A stretch of 64,000 bases of DNA from Anaerostipes sp. (GTDB lineage: Bacteria > Bacillota > Clostridia > Lachnospirales > Lachnospiraceae), in the NCBI GenBank assembly GCA_028704435.1, contig JAQWFL010000002.1:1-64000 (forward strand), in the 5' to 3' direction. Within the stretch, counting starts at the first letter, position 1; every line of letters begins with the position of its first letter. Below the pieces are notes generated by a model that was given only the letters and a program-made list of their open reading frames with translations, made no database searches and had not been told where the DNA came from. Below, piece by piece: positions 10,801 to 17,052 of the stretch. The translations under genes were made by a program, and so were the position numbers.

Positions 10801-11196
10801 GGCACCAGAATATGCGGAAGAACTTTTGAATCCTCTCTTAAATGTCATGGTATACATACGGTCACGATCATCTAAATTAGCACCATTGGTAATCATATCT
10901 TTTGTAAGCTTATTTTTAGTATTGTATCTAGTAGGTTCCACATCCGTGTTAAGCTCATCAGCTAATTCCTCTAATTGCCCGCTGGTCTTTGCATAGGTAA
11001 AGGAGCTTTGAGCCGCCGTATAAATAGTCTGTGCATACTCATTGTTCTTCTTAAAATTGGCATGACGCAAATAGGCCACTAACCCACCTGCAGTTACTGA
11101 CATCAAAATTCCTAATATTAATAGTACAACCATGGTTTCTACAAGAGTAAATCCATGATTTCCTAATCTCTTTTTTAAAACCCTGTATTTATTCAT
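1810..11196 (-). CDS. Giant type IV pilin-like adhesin with GLUG repeats
   Basis: A 3128-residue protein. Residues 1-15 are a basic prepilin leader ending NHG. Cleavage would give FTLVETMVVLLILGILMSV, with Glu20 as mature Glu5, so it should be processed by prepilin peptidase and incorporated in a type IV pilus or pseudopilus. After about 500 residues of unrecognised sequence come about 39 copies (by eye) of a GLUG-type beta-repeat, YVGGIVGYN or close variants, roughly residues 515-1895. A discoidin (F5/8 C)-like segment follows at about 1955-2095, then several Fn3-like strands up to the C-terminus. There is no LPXTG or other wall anchor, so the N-terminal stem is the only visible attachment. 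It is first in a four-gene minor-pilin operon with its own promoter. Ordinary pilins are 120-250 residues; this one is more than ten times longer with no frame break. An adhesive tip role is inference. Confidence 0.85.
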   Translation of the reverse strand: MNKYRVLKKRLGNHGFTLVETMVVLLILGILMSVTAGGLVAYLRHANFKKNNEYAQTIYTAAQSSFTYAKTSGQLEELADELNTDVEPTRYNTKNKLTKDMITNGANLDDRDRMYTMTFKRGFKSSSAYSGAYKTVYDMVAVYVYDEEILDHTFTVEFDPVDGKILGVCYDDKADDFNYESTNSNRNYSIKNRDSSVRYEYLIGYYGIDTLSARAPETGGRPVINNQALVNSDTLYLRWRLSSQYANVTESLTYQIKLYKKSPVEGQKDILFASFAVNGDINKIKAESSTDNPDELFVKADVTLYDDNGNVTDTKKNMQFKAYESSNRMLYVVLDGADQASDLSAGVQTEDYDNTYSIKRLGIKNASNIYATVQGTGTSFKATARKQTKTENSYFASGSTDTSGNLTYKIANARHLFNMRFSENEIPETNNVNYVQSSDFAWDGEDSLVSSGNLFHGQKTATNSVESGKQVFPMIDELKKNHSYKSETDKQYKISGLNLRSKDNTALNATGLFGKNSGSIARVTIASADVQGTNYVGALCGINGGSLSNVTVDHNSTVEGTGEYVGGIVGSDQSGYVLSDGSVQVGASRTYEYLRNEGDVKGGSYVGGIIGYIHGYYQPDENAEEGTEILSIKNCDNTGFVRSTKEDGQCIGGIVGYNKQTHILECSSAPELPSTVVDRERAQYLKSVCKGDYVGGIVGFNENAEISKCYTESDNTDTYVAGRDFVGGIVGFQTGKLSENGTMDTELTLSGDTDGANGVNQANVVGRSYVGGIAGFNGKVTGSVTTNLDGTKTIQIQKDTIGKNNKAKITNWNNRGVIMATNRGNDKEIAEYAGGITGYNGGVIENCTTNVDTNAVSGKTRRTFAGEVGGTGNYVGGMAGYNAGSITASDDMNVNSVVAGERYVGGVVGYEAEGSFISEHMQLKGGYVYGKYFAGGLIGLNRSQEVYDKQYVTKPTDIQGELFVGGIFGGNILSKGGDLKLETSNSLGKVKGRAFVGGYIGYNKAVETGYKESEDLNTLCTDLSKTNKEIETVVQKADSSDQQMNLGSKSGDTLSCYLDRVEGDIYVGGVAGYNGENTKLYIYNIENKTKVTAKAHISGDYDKEYSYGGGIIGLVSKNMYIYHCKNESSGKVTTKGTYHGGLAEENLGIISTCDANTFGSSTTDYVGGIAGVNAKSGRIQECKTIGTITGNNRVGGIVSENYGKVEESKIENNVNGSGDGIGGVAGANEKGGIIVNSQINNSIIAKGNNVGGVVGINEKGTLNNTNIVKEGITIQGHNGVGGYIGENIEADLTGLRNNATVDADANAGGIAGKLSGSCTITNCENTSSGKVTANKTVTMDGKKKGYAGGITSRTEKGVEIKNCTNEGTVLSAAGEAGGMAGNNGHGAVIMSPTVDDGKITGKAAVGGVAATNEGEITNAVIKEGVTLSKVSTANDVSMGGVVGENGSLGTIMNASVGTSSLEFKLKATSDGGNYGSVVGKNEGMLSGGTSEDNSKIIYGVVSSGSSVNKTSANMGGIVGDNSGTIKYYKFNGSVMGKGNSNYGYGGIAGINRNIITYCGLVGNTSLVEAVGDAMDIASIGGIAGRNEKGATLSHSYVNGGNSSENAIVIQSTSVGYVGGYCGYNLGTVTKNNTSSVDGYVTIQTSKGHVGGMIGNNEKTGIITQSITGGGSEKTESNHHWKVIAKAHATDNGTGGAIGYNASGKDIKELVNYADVTKSTASGTNACGGIVGRLENQSNSTWRMSNCKNYGTINGRESTGGMIGRWKYKGGTIEKCENYGSVTGSGMDIGGIIGDLYQVTDKESFTVTACKNYANLTNPGVKNVGGIIGGSGSAKISNVNLNIYNCINTGKITGGSSVAGIVGYFSIYKLNVKITKCRNYGLYEATSNGGGIFGSGSGTTIDNCFGVSTVEDPITSAKVTMKNSYCFDQAEEGTEDSISNIAWPSGSNNGNVSSEGESILGSLVDDNWSTRYTRLNVEKDGTKGKGDIVITFNNNMKLNSFTTYWFSNDASKRRIYTYNIYYWDNVTKSWVKANPDSSQPITATGSKKTDTEATKKSYGSTVEFGGVETGKIKIEVLGNSTGNNAMSLWEMKVNEKSPVLGINTTAANTAIPLHVSKNSDKSTYRAINIASDVNITDLPKSPLDITDTMSDENRKRYYELIDPKLILFYNNQYGIGKLETPTGLSLTSKDGNYIASWDSNEKVFYYKLVVEVYKTKGDAEPVASKEIDVTSGSSASIPMEDDWGGKYITFSVQAMNGDDTDNDQPDSNDSHVARLGTNQQIKPFLPTPDVHYELYKKADGNPGYRIVLKNSSEYSGSKEDAVIHVYQDDKEVASFSAKEGSTDDIVFEGSNYNVQYTAYAEAGGTLTDTYNDSSRYGQESVVLTFDKFTQKIINASFNGFTGLTPDTLSYAALLSSASIEVYYRTEFMVTDEKLNIPVVVSSSKVRVSKSSSTSPVTLDKLPKDIADKDFSVRSYPISSQNDVAEYTLLVKEGLDIEDSKDKAILESYIDGNAAKAGYSIEKVNGKYDVYYSLLLDQYDTYSGCIYWKQKDELKAPKSSQKAPVLPDTISQSEDFYTFEWDKDQLGGKYEVVITGTTLKGEEVELWSSAETSEHEYRVDGSEWMYKNIHLKVTRLGEQNTSGILTKYGTTTTKDYPQKIHLPKMESPTIELVDSNELNYKVGWNTISDTYSADFDYYAIVVTDTSHPEKSFTVKENDITKSERVIDFDSVAGDKVTITVRAVAKENSDVYQSGNLSDEYSLQVPLRINTPILDGFLTLTPQYDEIVSQDDFENTGVSLKMTAQNAGLGGYVLKAAIFKDSNADLEKDKPDAQINKGDQLSMSGDLNASKTSFKGISYDFAGYYLKVKLRSVNEGEISSLWSAVKTLRLPKVRINTPKISQETKDIETEITTTSSESSGSEKRTISFDSILFQVPSNDEGKLKDYTIETKAAQKDQDDKDTYKTIASVDNKVTPEKNVSPFTIMENNKEIQQEKALYETTISKDQTTVTHSYMYKLGYVRDLQWTNEAKTVSYQGTFHAYLQAVATVVTQNGTSTTTYSYELILPDITDSDSLKFIDGTAHRYTDSVQVKGEAADTNRYGDTYTRQWRRTVEEDKDAGIIYGTEISEVKE
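5490..9660 (-). repeat. Tandem GLUG-type repeat array within the giant pilin
   Basis: About 39 degenerate repeats of roughly 25-45 residues, each with a core Gly-Gly-Ile/Val-x-Gly (YVGGIVGFN, FVGGIFGGN, NVGGVVGIN and so on). GLUG motifs form right-handed beta structures in secreted adhesins and in the N-termini of some IgA-type peptidases. At DNA level the copies are diverged, so this is an old protein repeat rather than a recent DNA expansion. Confidence 0.85.
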
Positions 11197-11240
11197 TCTA
11201 TCGCCCCCACGACTACCGAATTCTTCCTTTATTGTTTATA

Positions 11241-11269
11241 ATTATAACACTTTCCTATAGAAATTGAAA
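11241..11269 (-). promoter_or_regulatory. Promoter of the minor-pilin operon
   Basis: The minus strand shows TTTCAA, a 17-base spacer, then TATAAT (complement 11241-11246), 45 bases upstream of the giant pilin ATG. The -10 is perfect but the -35 is weak, which suggests low or activated expression. Confidence 0.5.
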
Positions 11270-11276
11270 TAATATA

Positions 11277-11320
11277 AAAGAAGGTTCACAAATGAATTTT
11301 TCATCTGTCAACCTTCTATA
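11277..11320 (-). terminator. Intrinsic terminator after the MATE gene
   Basis: On the minus strand AGAAGGTT and CAGATGAA pair with TTCATTTG and AACCTTCT around an A-rich loop, followed by TTTT. It lies directly after the MATE stop codon and ahead of the pilin promoter. Confidence 0.75.
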
Positions 11321-11322
11321 TT

Positions 11323-12663
11323 TTAATCTTTTAGATATTGGTCTAATTCTCGTTTTATTAGTACAAACATAATACATGAAATCAAAATGGATGCGTAGTC
11401 GGCAATTGGCTGTGCATATACAACTCCATCTAATCCAATCATTCGGTCTGCAATCAAAAGAACTGGAAGGAAAAATAATCCTTGGCGTCCCAGCGATAAA
11501 ATCAAAGACTGTTTTGGTTTCCCCATGGCCTGGAATGTAAAATTAAACACAAACATAATTCCAAGAACAGGCGCCGATACCATCAATGCTCGTAGCATCT
11601 GTACTCCATAAGGAAGCACTTCCTGGCTCTTAATGAACGCACTGACAATAACTTGTGAATTCATTACATATAAAACTGTAATCATGGAGCCCATAATAAA
11701 GTTAAACCCCATGGCATACGCCATTGTTTTCTTTAAGTCCTCAACCCTCTTTGCTCCGTAATAATATCCAATCAGCGGCTGTACTCCCATAGCAACTCCA
11801 ATGGATAATAACACCGTTAAAATATTTACCTTTTGAGCCACTCCCATAGCAGCTACCTGTGCATCTCCATATTTTACAAGGAATATATTAAGCACTACAT
11901 TAGACACACTCATTAAAATATTATTAATTGATGCTGGAATTCCTACTGATACAACTCCTACAAAGATTCCATCTTTTAACATAAAGTCTTTTCTCTTTAT
12001 GGAAAGAATCGTTTTTCCCCTCTTAAAATAAATTAGGTAAAATATCATAGCACAGGCATTTCCAATGATAGTTGCAAGTGCAGCTCCAAAGACACCCATA
12101 TCCATTTTTAAAATCATAATTGGATCTAGCACAATATTTACAATGGTTCCAATCATCATCCCTATCATGGAAACCTTGGCCGCACCTTCTCCACGAACAA
12201 CGTTCCCAAATGCATTAGAAAATACTACAAATACTGCTCCATATCCAATACAGGTCAAATAATCCTTGGCAAATCCATAAGTATTGCTGCTTGTCCCAAT
12301 GAGTTTTAATATTGTAGGCATTCCTAAAAGAAACAATCCCATCATAAATAATCCACAGACAATACATCCGTAACAGCAAAAACTTGATACATGTTTGGTC
12401 TTATCCTTCTCTCCTTGCCCTAGCAAACGAGATATATAAGCACTTCCTCCAATTCCGAAAATATTTCCCACCGCCATAAGCATGAGAAATACTGGCGTTG
12501 TCAGAGATACTGCCGCTACCTGATTGGCATCCCCTGTCTGTCCGACAAAAAAAGTATCTGCCATATTATATAAAATCGTTACTAACATACTCAGCACTGT
12601 GGGCGTCGCTAATGTAAGCATTGCCTTGGGTACTGAATATTTTTCAAATACATCCTGGTTCAT
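11323..12663 (-). CDS. MATE family efflux transporter
   Basis: A 446-residue polytopic membrane protein with about 12 hydrophobic segments. The N-terminus (PKAMLTLATPTVLSMLVTIL, then NMADTFFVGQ) is the classic start of the DinF/MepA branch of the MATE family. The second half repeats the pattern (VSVGIPASINNILMSVSNVV). MATE proteins export cationic drugs or metabolites using a Na+ or H+ gradient; the substrate cannot be read from sequence. It has its own promoter (12721-12749) and terminator, so it is independent of the thi operon just upstream. Its length is normal for the family. Confidence 0.9.
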   Translation of the reverse strand: MNQDVFEKYSVPKAMLTLATPTVLSMLVTILYNMADTFFVGQTGDANQVAAVSLTTPVFLMLMAVGNIFGIGGSAYISRLLGQGEKDKTKHVSSFCCYGCIVCGLFMMGLFLLGMPTILKLIGTSSNTYGFAKDYLTCIGYGAVFVVFSNAFGNVVRGEGAAKVSMIGMMIGTIVNIVLDPIMILKMDMGVFGAALATIIGNACAMIFYLIYFKRGKTILSIKRKDFMLKDGIFVGVVSVGIPASINNILMSVSNVVLNIFLVKYGDAQVAAMGVAQKVNILTVLLSIGVAMGVQPLIGYYYGAKRVEDLKKTMAYAMGFNFIMGSMITVLYVMNSQVIVSAFIKSQEVLPYGVQMLRALMVSAPVLGIMFVFNFTFQAMGKPKQSLILSLGRQGLFFLPVLLIADRMIGLDGVVYAQPIADYASILISCIMFVLIKRELDQYLKD

Positions 12664-12720
12664 ATTCTATCCTCCCAATCATTTCATTTATCTATTCTTG
12701 AAATAAACGAACTGTTACTT

Positions 12721-12749
12721 ATCATACGAGATTAGAATTTTTATGTCAA
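12721..12749 (-). promoter_or_regulatory. Promoter of the MATE gene
   Basis: On the minus strand a perfect TTGACA is followed by a 17-base spacer and TATGAT (complement 12721-12726), 57 bases upstream of the ATG. It lies in the gap between thiH and the MATE gene. Confidence 0.75.
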
Positions 12750-12769
12750 CCATGATTATAAACAGCAAG

Positions 12770-13933
12770 TTATGATACAAACACATAGTCATTTGTTACT
12801 GGCTGTAACCCCTGTTTTTTAATATCTTCATACACTTCATCAAAGCTTCTCTCATCAGCAATTTCAAACTGATCATCTCCCTTATGCTCTGTTTCCTGTG
12901 TGTGACTTCCAATTCCAGTGCTAACTCCAGCAGATATTTTTGTTGCTGCAAGACCAATCACATGATTTCTAAAATCTGCTCTTTCTCTTGTGGAAATGGT
13001 CATACTTGCAAATGGCATAAAAATACGATATGCACACATTACTTGCAGCAATTGAGGTTCATGGACATCTTTTGGATTAATTTTATCATTATTAATAATT
13101 GGTCGAAGTCTTGGACATGAAAATGCAATTTCTGCATGAGGATATTTTCTCTGCAAATAGTATGCATGAATTCCAGTTGCAAATGCATCTTTTCTAAAAT
13201 CATCTAATCCTAAAAGTGCTGCAAATCCAACTCCACGCATTCCACCCATTAATGCCCTCTCCTGTGCTTCTAATCGATATGGGAAAATACGCTTATGTCC
13301 TTCTAAATGTAATGTTTCATATTTATCTGAATTGTATGTTTCCTGAAATACAGTCACATAGTCCGCACCACATTCATGAAGATATTTATACTCATCAGAA
13401 TTCATAGGATACACTTCAAGTCCTACCATCTTGAAATATTTATGTGCAATCTTACAAGACATCCCTATATATTCTACATCGGACATTTTTCTACTTTCTC
13501 CTGTTAGAATCAAAACCTCTTCCAATCCTGTTTTCGAAATAGCTTCCATTTCTTTTTCAATTTCTTCGGCATTTAACTTTGCCCTATGAATCTTGTTGTA
13601 ACAGTTAAATCCACAATAAATACAATAATTCTCACAATAATTGGCAATGTACAGTGGAGTAAACATATTTACTGCATTTCCGAAATGCTTTCTTGTCTCT
13701 TTTGTTGCTCTTTGTGCCATTTTTTCTAAAAATGGTTCTGCTGCTGGAGATAAAAGTGCAGCAAAATCTTCTGGCTTTAGTGTCTCTTTTTCCAGTGCCC
13801 TTTTCACATCCTGAGCTTTGTAAGCGTTATAATCATATCCATTCATTTCCTCTATTACACGATTTTTAATTTCTGGATTTATTTGCTCCATACCTTCCAT
13901 ATATTCCATATGGTTTGTTCTTTCCTTTGACAT
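12770..13933 (-). CDS. thiH: 2-iminoacetate synthase ThiH
   Basis: A radical SAM enzyme that cleaves tyrosine to dehydroglycine (2-iminoacetate) and p-cresol for anaerobic thiazole synthesis. The [4Fe-4S] motif is Cys100-x3-Cys104-x2-Cys107 in NYCENYCIYCGFNC, the characteristic ThiH form. The second of two in-frame Met codons is chosen because AGGAGG ends directly against the first ATG, leaving proper spacing only for the second; the product is 387 residues. It starts 14 bases after the thiG stop, as last gene of thiSFGH. Use of ThiH rather than the oxygen-dependent ThiO fits an anaerobe. Confidence 0.95.
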   Translation of the reverse strand: MSKERTNHMEYMEGMEQINPEIKNRVIEEMNGYDYNAYKAQDVKRALEKETLKPEDFAALLSPAAEPFLEKMAQRATKETRKHFGNAVNMFTPLYIANYCENYCIYCGFNCYNKIHRAKLNAEEIEKEMEAISKTGLEEVLILTGESRKMSDVEYIGMSCKIAHKYFKMVGLEVYPMNSDEYKYLHECGADYVTVFQETYNSDKYETLHLEGHKRIFPYRLEAQERALMGGMRGVGFAALLGLDDFRKDAFATGIHAYYLQRKYPHAEIAFSCPRLRPIINNDKINPKDVHEPQLLQVMCAYRIFMPFASMTISTRERADFRNHVIGLAATKISAGVSTGIGSHTQETEHKGDDQFEIADERSFDEVYEDIKKQGLQPVTNDYVFVS

Positions 13934-13947
13934 TTTCATCCTCCTGT

Positions 13948-14715
13948 CTAGTCCTGTAAAAATCCTGTAAATGGTGATGATGCACTGGCTGTATTTTGAA
14001 TTCTTCCAAGTCCTGAAAGATATGCATTTCTCCCCGCTTGAATTGCATCTTTAAATGCTTTCGCCATCCCAGGAAGGTTTCCTGCTGTTGCAATGGCTGT
14101 ATTTGCCATAACTGCTGCCGCCCCCATTTCCATGACTTCGCAAGCCTGTGATGGTGAACCAATTCCTGCATCTACAATAATTGGTACATCAATTTCGTCA
14201 ATTAGAATTTGAATAAAATCCTTGGTACAAAGTCCTCTGTTAGATCCAATTGGTGCCGCAAGAGGCATTACGGCAGCTGCTCCTGCATTTACTAAATCTC
14301 TTGCAGAATTTAAATCTGGATACATATATGGCATTACTACAAATCCTTCATCTGCCAGAATTTGTGTTGCTTTAATTGTCTCTGCATTATCTGGAAGTAA
14401 ATATTTTGTATCTCGAATCACTTCAATTTTAATAAAATCCCCACATCCAAGTTCTCTTGCCATTCTTGCAATTCGAACTGCTTCCTTGGCATTTCTTGCA
14501 CCTGATGTATTTGGAAGTAACGTTACGTTATCTGGAATAAAATCTAAAATGTTTTCATTTCCATTTGTATTTGCTCTTCGAACTGCCATGGTAATAATCT
14601 GTGCATCTGCCTCTTGAACCGCAGCCTTGATTAATTCAAGATTATACTTCCCTGATCCTAGAATAAATCTTGATGTAAATTCATGTCCTTTTATAATTAA
14701 TTTATCTTCTTTCAT
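13948..14715 (-). CDS. thiG: Thiazole synthase ThiG
   Basis: A 255-residue TIM-barrel enzyme that joins 1-deoxy-xylulose-5-phosphate, 2-iminoacetate and sulfur from ThiS thiocarboxylate into the thiazole phosphate of thiamin. It opens with [19 protein letters not shown] and contains the Schiff-base Lys region FIKIEVIRD, the [14 protein letters not shown] phosphate-binding segment and NTAIA. Length is normal. The ATG overlaps the thiF stop as ATGA and follows AAGGAG within the end of thiF, so it is translationally coupled. Confidence 0.96.
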   Translation of the reverse strand: MKEDKLIIKGHEFTSRFILGSGKYNLELIKAAVQEADAQIITMAVRRANTNGNENILDFIPDNVTLLPNTSGARNAKEAVRIARMARELGCGDFIKIEVIRDTKYLLPDNAETIKATQILADEGFVVMPYMYPDLNSARDLVNAGAAAVMPLAAPIGSNRGLCTKDFIQILIDEIDVPIIVDAGIGSPSQACEVMEMGAAAVMANTAIATAGNLPGMAKAFKDAIQAGRNAYLSGLGRIQNTASASSPFTGFLQD

Positions 14716-15356
14716 ACTGTCTCCTTAACTAATAGCTCAATTACTTTATTTGCTTCGTGTCCTGCACAAATCATAACCCTTGGTGCCATAAGACCCCATC
14801 CAGGTTTTGCTCCATTTACAAAATCTCCACATATATATAACTGTTCATTTATCTTCTTTGTAATAATCTCATTGCTCTTTCCATACCCTGCCATGCCAGT
14901 TCCAGATACAATTTTTACATCCTTCTTTTCAGAAAGCAGTGTATTAATAAGCATTGCCTTTTGCTCTGGTCCATCAAATGCCTCACAAACTATCTCATCT
15001 TTTTGAAATAGTTCTACGGCATTGTCCTCCGTCACTTTTAGGTTATCTGTTCTAATCTCAATGTAAGGGTTAATTTCAAGAAGCTGTTCTTTTAACGCCT
15101 CTGTTTTTGCCATTCCCAAATGGGAAATTCGATACTCCTGACGATTTAAATTACTTGGCTCTACCACATCAAAATCCACCAAGTGAAGAAACCCAACCCC
15201 CATTCTTGCAAGGGCAATTGCAATATGTGACCCAAGTCCTCCAAGACCTGCCACTGCAACATTTCCCTTTTTTACTTTGTCATGAACCTTTGGTGTATGT
15301 CGTTCATAAATCATCTGTTCAAATTCATCCTTTGATGGCAGATTATATTGATTCAT
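14712..15356 (-). CDS. thiF: ThiS adenylyltransferase ThiF
   Basis: An E1-like enzyme that adenylates the C-terminal Gly-Gly of ThiS. The ATP-binding glycine loop is [20 protein letters not shown], followed by [13 protein letters not shown] (the conserved Asp and Arg). The product is about 214 residues, shorter than the E. coli enzyme (about 250), as is usual for the compact clostridial form; I see no Cys-x2-Cys zinc pairs near the C-terminus. The second Met is chosen because GAGGAGG abuts the first ATG. The gene overlaps thiG by 4 bases and lies just after thiS. Confidence 0.9.
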   Translation of the reverse strand: MNQYNLPSKDEFEQMIYERHTPKVHDKVKKGNVAVAGLGGLGSHIAIALARMGVGFLHLVDFDVVEPSNLNRQEYRISHLGMAKTEALKEQLLEINPYIEIRTDNLKVTEDNAVELFQKDEIVCEAFDGPEQKAMLINTLLSEKKDVKIVSGTGMAGYGKSNEIITKKINEQLYICGDFVNGAKPGWGLMAPRVMICAGHEANKVIELLVKETV

Positions 15357-15358
15357 TT

Positions 15359-15553
15359 TCATCCTCCTCGAACAAAATTAATTATTTCTATTACATCATT
15401 ATCTTTTAGTAATGTATTTGCATAGTCTTTCTTTGGTAGAATTTCTTTATTTAGCTCCACCGCAATGGTATCCATTCGGTAACCTTCCTCTAACAAATAC
15501 TGTTTCAGAAAACATCCAGCTGCATTCTTCATTTCTCCATTAATTTGTACCAT
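15359..15553 (-). CDS. thiS: Sulfur carrier protein ThiS
   Basis: A 64-residue ubiquitin-like carrier ending in the required Gly-Gly (NFVRGG). The ATG at 15553 is chosen because AGAGGTGAAATT precedes it; the open frame continues upstream but that extension lies in the terminator of the riboswitch. It is the first gene of thiSFGH, with its stop 2 bases from the thiF start, and expression is controlled by the TPP riboswitch upstream. Confidence 0.93.
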   Translation of the reverse strand: MVQINGEMKNAAGCFLKQYLLEEGYRMDTIAVELNKEILPKKDYANTLLKDNDVIEIINFVRGG

Positions 15554-15566
15554 AATTTCACCTCTT

Positions 15567-15630
15567 TTCAAAAAAAGCAGCAAGAAAAGTGACACCCGTG
15601 GTGGTGTCCCCCTTCATGCTGCTTTCATGC
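15567..15630 (-). terminator. Expression-platform terminator of the thi riboswitch
   Basis: On the minus strand AGCAGCA pairs with TGCTGCT, enclosing an inner GACACC/GGTGTC hairpin, and is followed by a run of seven T. It lies between the aptamer and the thiS ribosome-binding site, where a TPP-induced terminator is expected. Confidence 0.8.
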
Positions 15631-15749
15631 ACTCTCAACTTCTACTTTATGTAATTGCTCCTGATGTTATTTCAAAGGAATTCCTAAAAAAAAGAAACAT
15701 TCTCTTTTGAAAATGCTTCTTTTGAAATATTCTATAGACTTTCTAGAAT

Positions 15750-15832
15750 TCTTCCTACGTCGGCATTATCCGCATCAGGTATAAGGGTCGAAGTTTAAAC
15801 TTCCTCTCAGCCGACTTTACCAGCTCCCCAGT
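15750..15832 (-). promoter_or_regulatory. TPP riboswitch (THI element) ahead of thiSFGH
   Basis: The minus strand reads GGGGAGCTGG ... GGCTGAGAGG ... GACCCTTATACCTGATGC ... GGATAATGCCGACGTAGGAA. These are the conserved helix, the CUGAGA core, and the ACCUGAU and GCCGACGUAGGAA portions of the thiamin pyrophosphate aptamer. Binding of TPP is known to favour termination, so thiSFGH is predicted to be off when TPP is plentiful. Confidence 0.95.
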
Positions 15833-15848
15833 TTCTTTTACGAAAATC

Positions 15849-15877
15849 ATTTTAACACATAGAGTCTTTTTTGACAA
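15849..15877 (-). promoter_or_regulatory. Promoter of the thiSFGH riboswitch operon
   Basis: On the minus strand TTGTCA is followed by 17 bases and TAAAAT (complement 15849-15854), about 15 bases upstream of the aptamer. Its -35 occupies the same bases as the -35 of the divergent plus-strand promoter. Confidence 0.7.
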
Positions 15878-15901
15878 CACATTATAAAATTATGTTATAC
15901 T
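15871..15901 (+). promoter_or_regulatory. Promoter of the Fn3/NlpC-P60 gene
   Basis: TTGACA at 15871-15876 and TATACT at 15896-15901, spacing 19 (TTATAC would give 18). It lies 45 bases upstream of the ATG at 15946. It shares its -35 bases with the divergent thi promoter. Confidence 0.6.
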
Positions 15902-15945
15902 ATTTTCTAAGGGATACTGATGAAACTGCACGAAATGAGGTGGAA

Positions 15946-17052
15946 ATGAATATAATAAGAAAGAAAAAAAGGGTGTTATGTATGCTCCTTGGCACTATGA
16001 TATTAGTCCTTTCAAGTACCATATTATTTGCAGGCACAAAAAGGCCTAAAAAGCCTTCTTATGTAACTGCAACTGCTGTAAAAACAAATGTAAATATCAC
16101 CTGGCGAAAAGCATCTTATGCAACAAGGTATGCTGTTTATCAATATAATGCCACCAAGAAGTCTTATATTTACAAAGGGTATACAAAATCCTGTAAATAT
16201 ACGGTTAAGAATTTAAAACGTGGAGAAACTTATGGATTCAAAGTGCGGGCATATCGTATTGTATCAAAAAAACGTTATTATGGTTCCTACAGTAAAGCTG
16301 TATCTGCCACAATCTCTAAAAAAGGTTATTCTACCTTAAAGAATTATCTTAAAACTGCACTTGCTCCTTGTGGCTCTACCATGTATATCTGGGGTGGGGG
16401 ATGGAACAAGGGGGATTGTTCCGCTGGGAAGGATGCAAAAACCATTGGCATCAATCCAAACTGGAGAACCTTTTTTAGAAAACAAAAGAAAAATTATAAT
16501 ACCTCAAAAACAAGATATCAGTGGGGCAATGGTCTTGACTGTTCTGGATTTGTTGGCTGGAGTATTTACAATATCCGAAACACTGCAAATAATAAAAGTG
16601 GATATGTTATGTCCTCTAAAAAAATGGCAAAGAACTTTGCAAGCCGCAAATGGGGAACCTATCAAAAACCTTCCAAAGTCAAAAATTATAAAGCTGGTGA
16701 CATTATGAGTACCGCCTGCTCTGATTGCAGTGGTCATGTATGGATTGTAATTGGTCAATGTTCTGACGGAAGTGTTGTACTTCTTCACAGCAGTGCACCT
16801 GGAGTTCAGTTAAGTGGAACTCAGACCCGTTCTGGAAGTAATAACAGTCAGGCAATTAAACTTGCAAAACAATATATGAAAAAGTATTATCCTTCTTGGT
16901 ATAAAAAGTATCCTTCCAACAAACGGAGCAAAAAATATTTAAGTCATTTTGGGCAAATGCGTTGGAATACAGGAAATAGCAGTACTATGATGACAGATCC
17001 AGATGGATACCAAAATATGAATGCTCAACAAGTTTTAAAAGATTTATTTTAA
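15946..17052 (+). CDS. Secreted Fn3 / NlpC-P60-like cysteine peptidase
   Basis: A 368-residue protein. The start at 15946 follows GAGGTGGAA; a longer frame beginning with TTG at 15871 is rejected because that codon is the promoter -35 box. A signal peptide (RKKKRVLCMLLGTMILVLSS) is followed by an Fn3-like module rich in Lys and Tyr (PSYVTATAVKTNVNITWRK to about residue 125). The C-terminal half carries NGLDCSGFVGWSIYN, the Cys motif of NlpC/P60-type peptidoglycan hydrolases, and later DCSGHVWIVIG with the His, then VLLHSS. A segment of roughly 60 residues rich in Gly, Trp and Lys between Fn3 and the Cys motif is unfamiliar. Probable role: extracellular cell-wall hydrolase. It converges on the kinase gene; the two stops overlap. 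Confidence 0.8.
   Translation: MNIIRKKKRVLCMLLGTMILVLSSTILFAGTKRPKKPSYVTATAVKTNVNITWRKASYATRYAVYQYNATKKSYIYKGYTKSCKYTVKNLKRGETYGFKVRAYRIVSKKRYYGSYSKAVSATISKKGYSTLKNYLKTALAPCGSTMYIWGGGWNKGDCSAGKDAKTIGINPNWRTFFRKQKKNYNTSKTRYQWGNGLDCSGFVGWSIYNIRNTANNKSGYVMSSKKMAKNFASRKWGTYQKPSKVKNYKAGDIMSTACSDCSGHVWIVIGQCSDGSVVLLHSSAPGVQLSGTQTRSGSNNSQAIKLAKQYMKKYYPSWYKKYPSNKRSKKYLSHFGQMRWNTGNSSTMMTDPDGYQNMNAQQVLKDLF

Noticed and set aside
15871-15945. TTG start for the Fn3/NlpC-P60 gene 25 codons upstream
   Set aside because: The TTG is the first half of the -35 box and the -10 box lies inside the extension; the ATG at 15946 has GAGG and begins the signal peptide.
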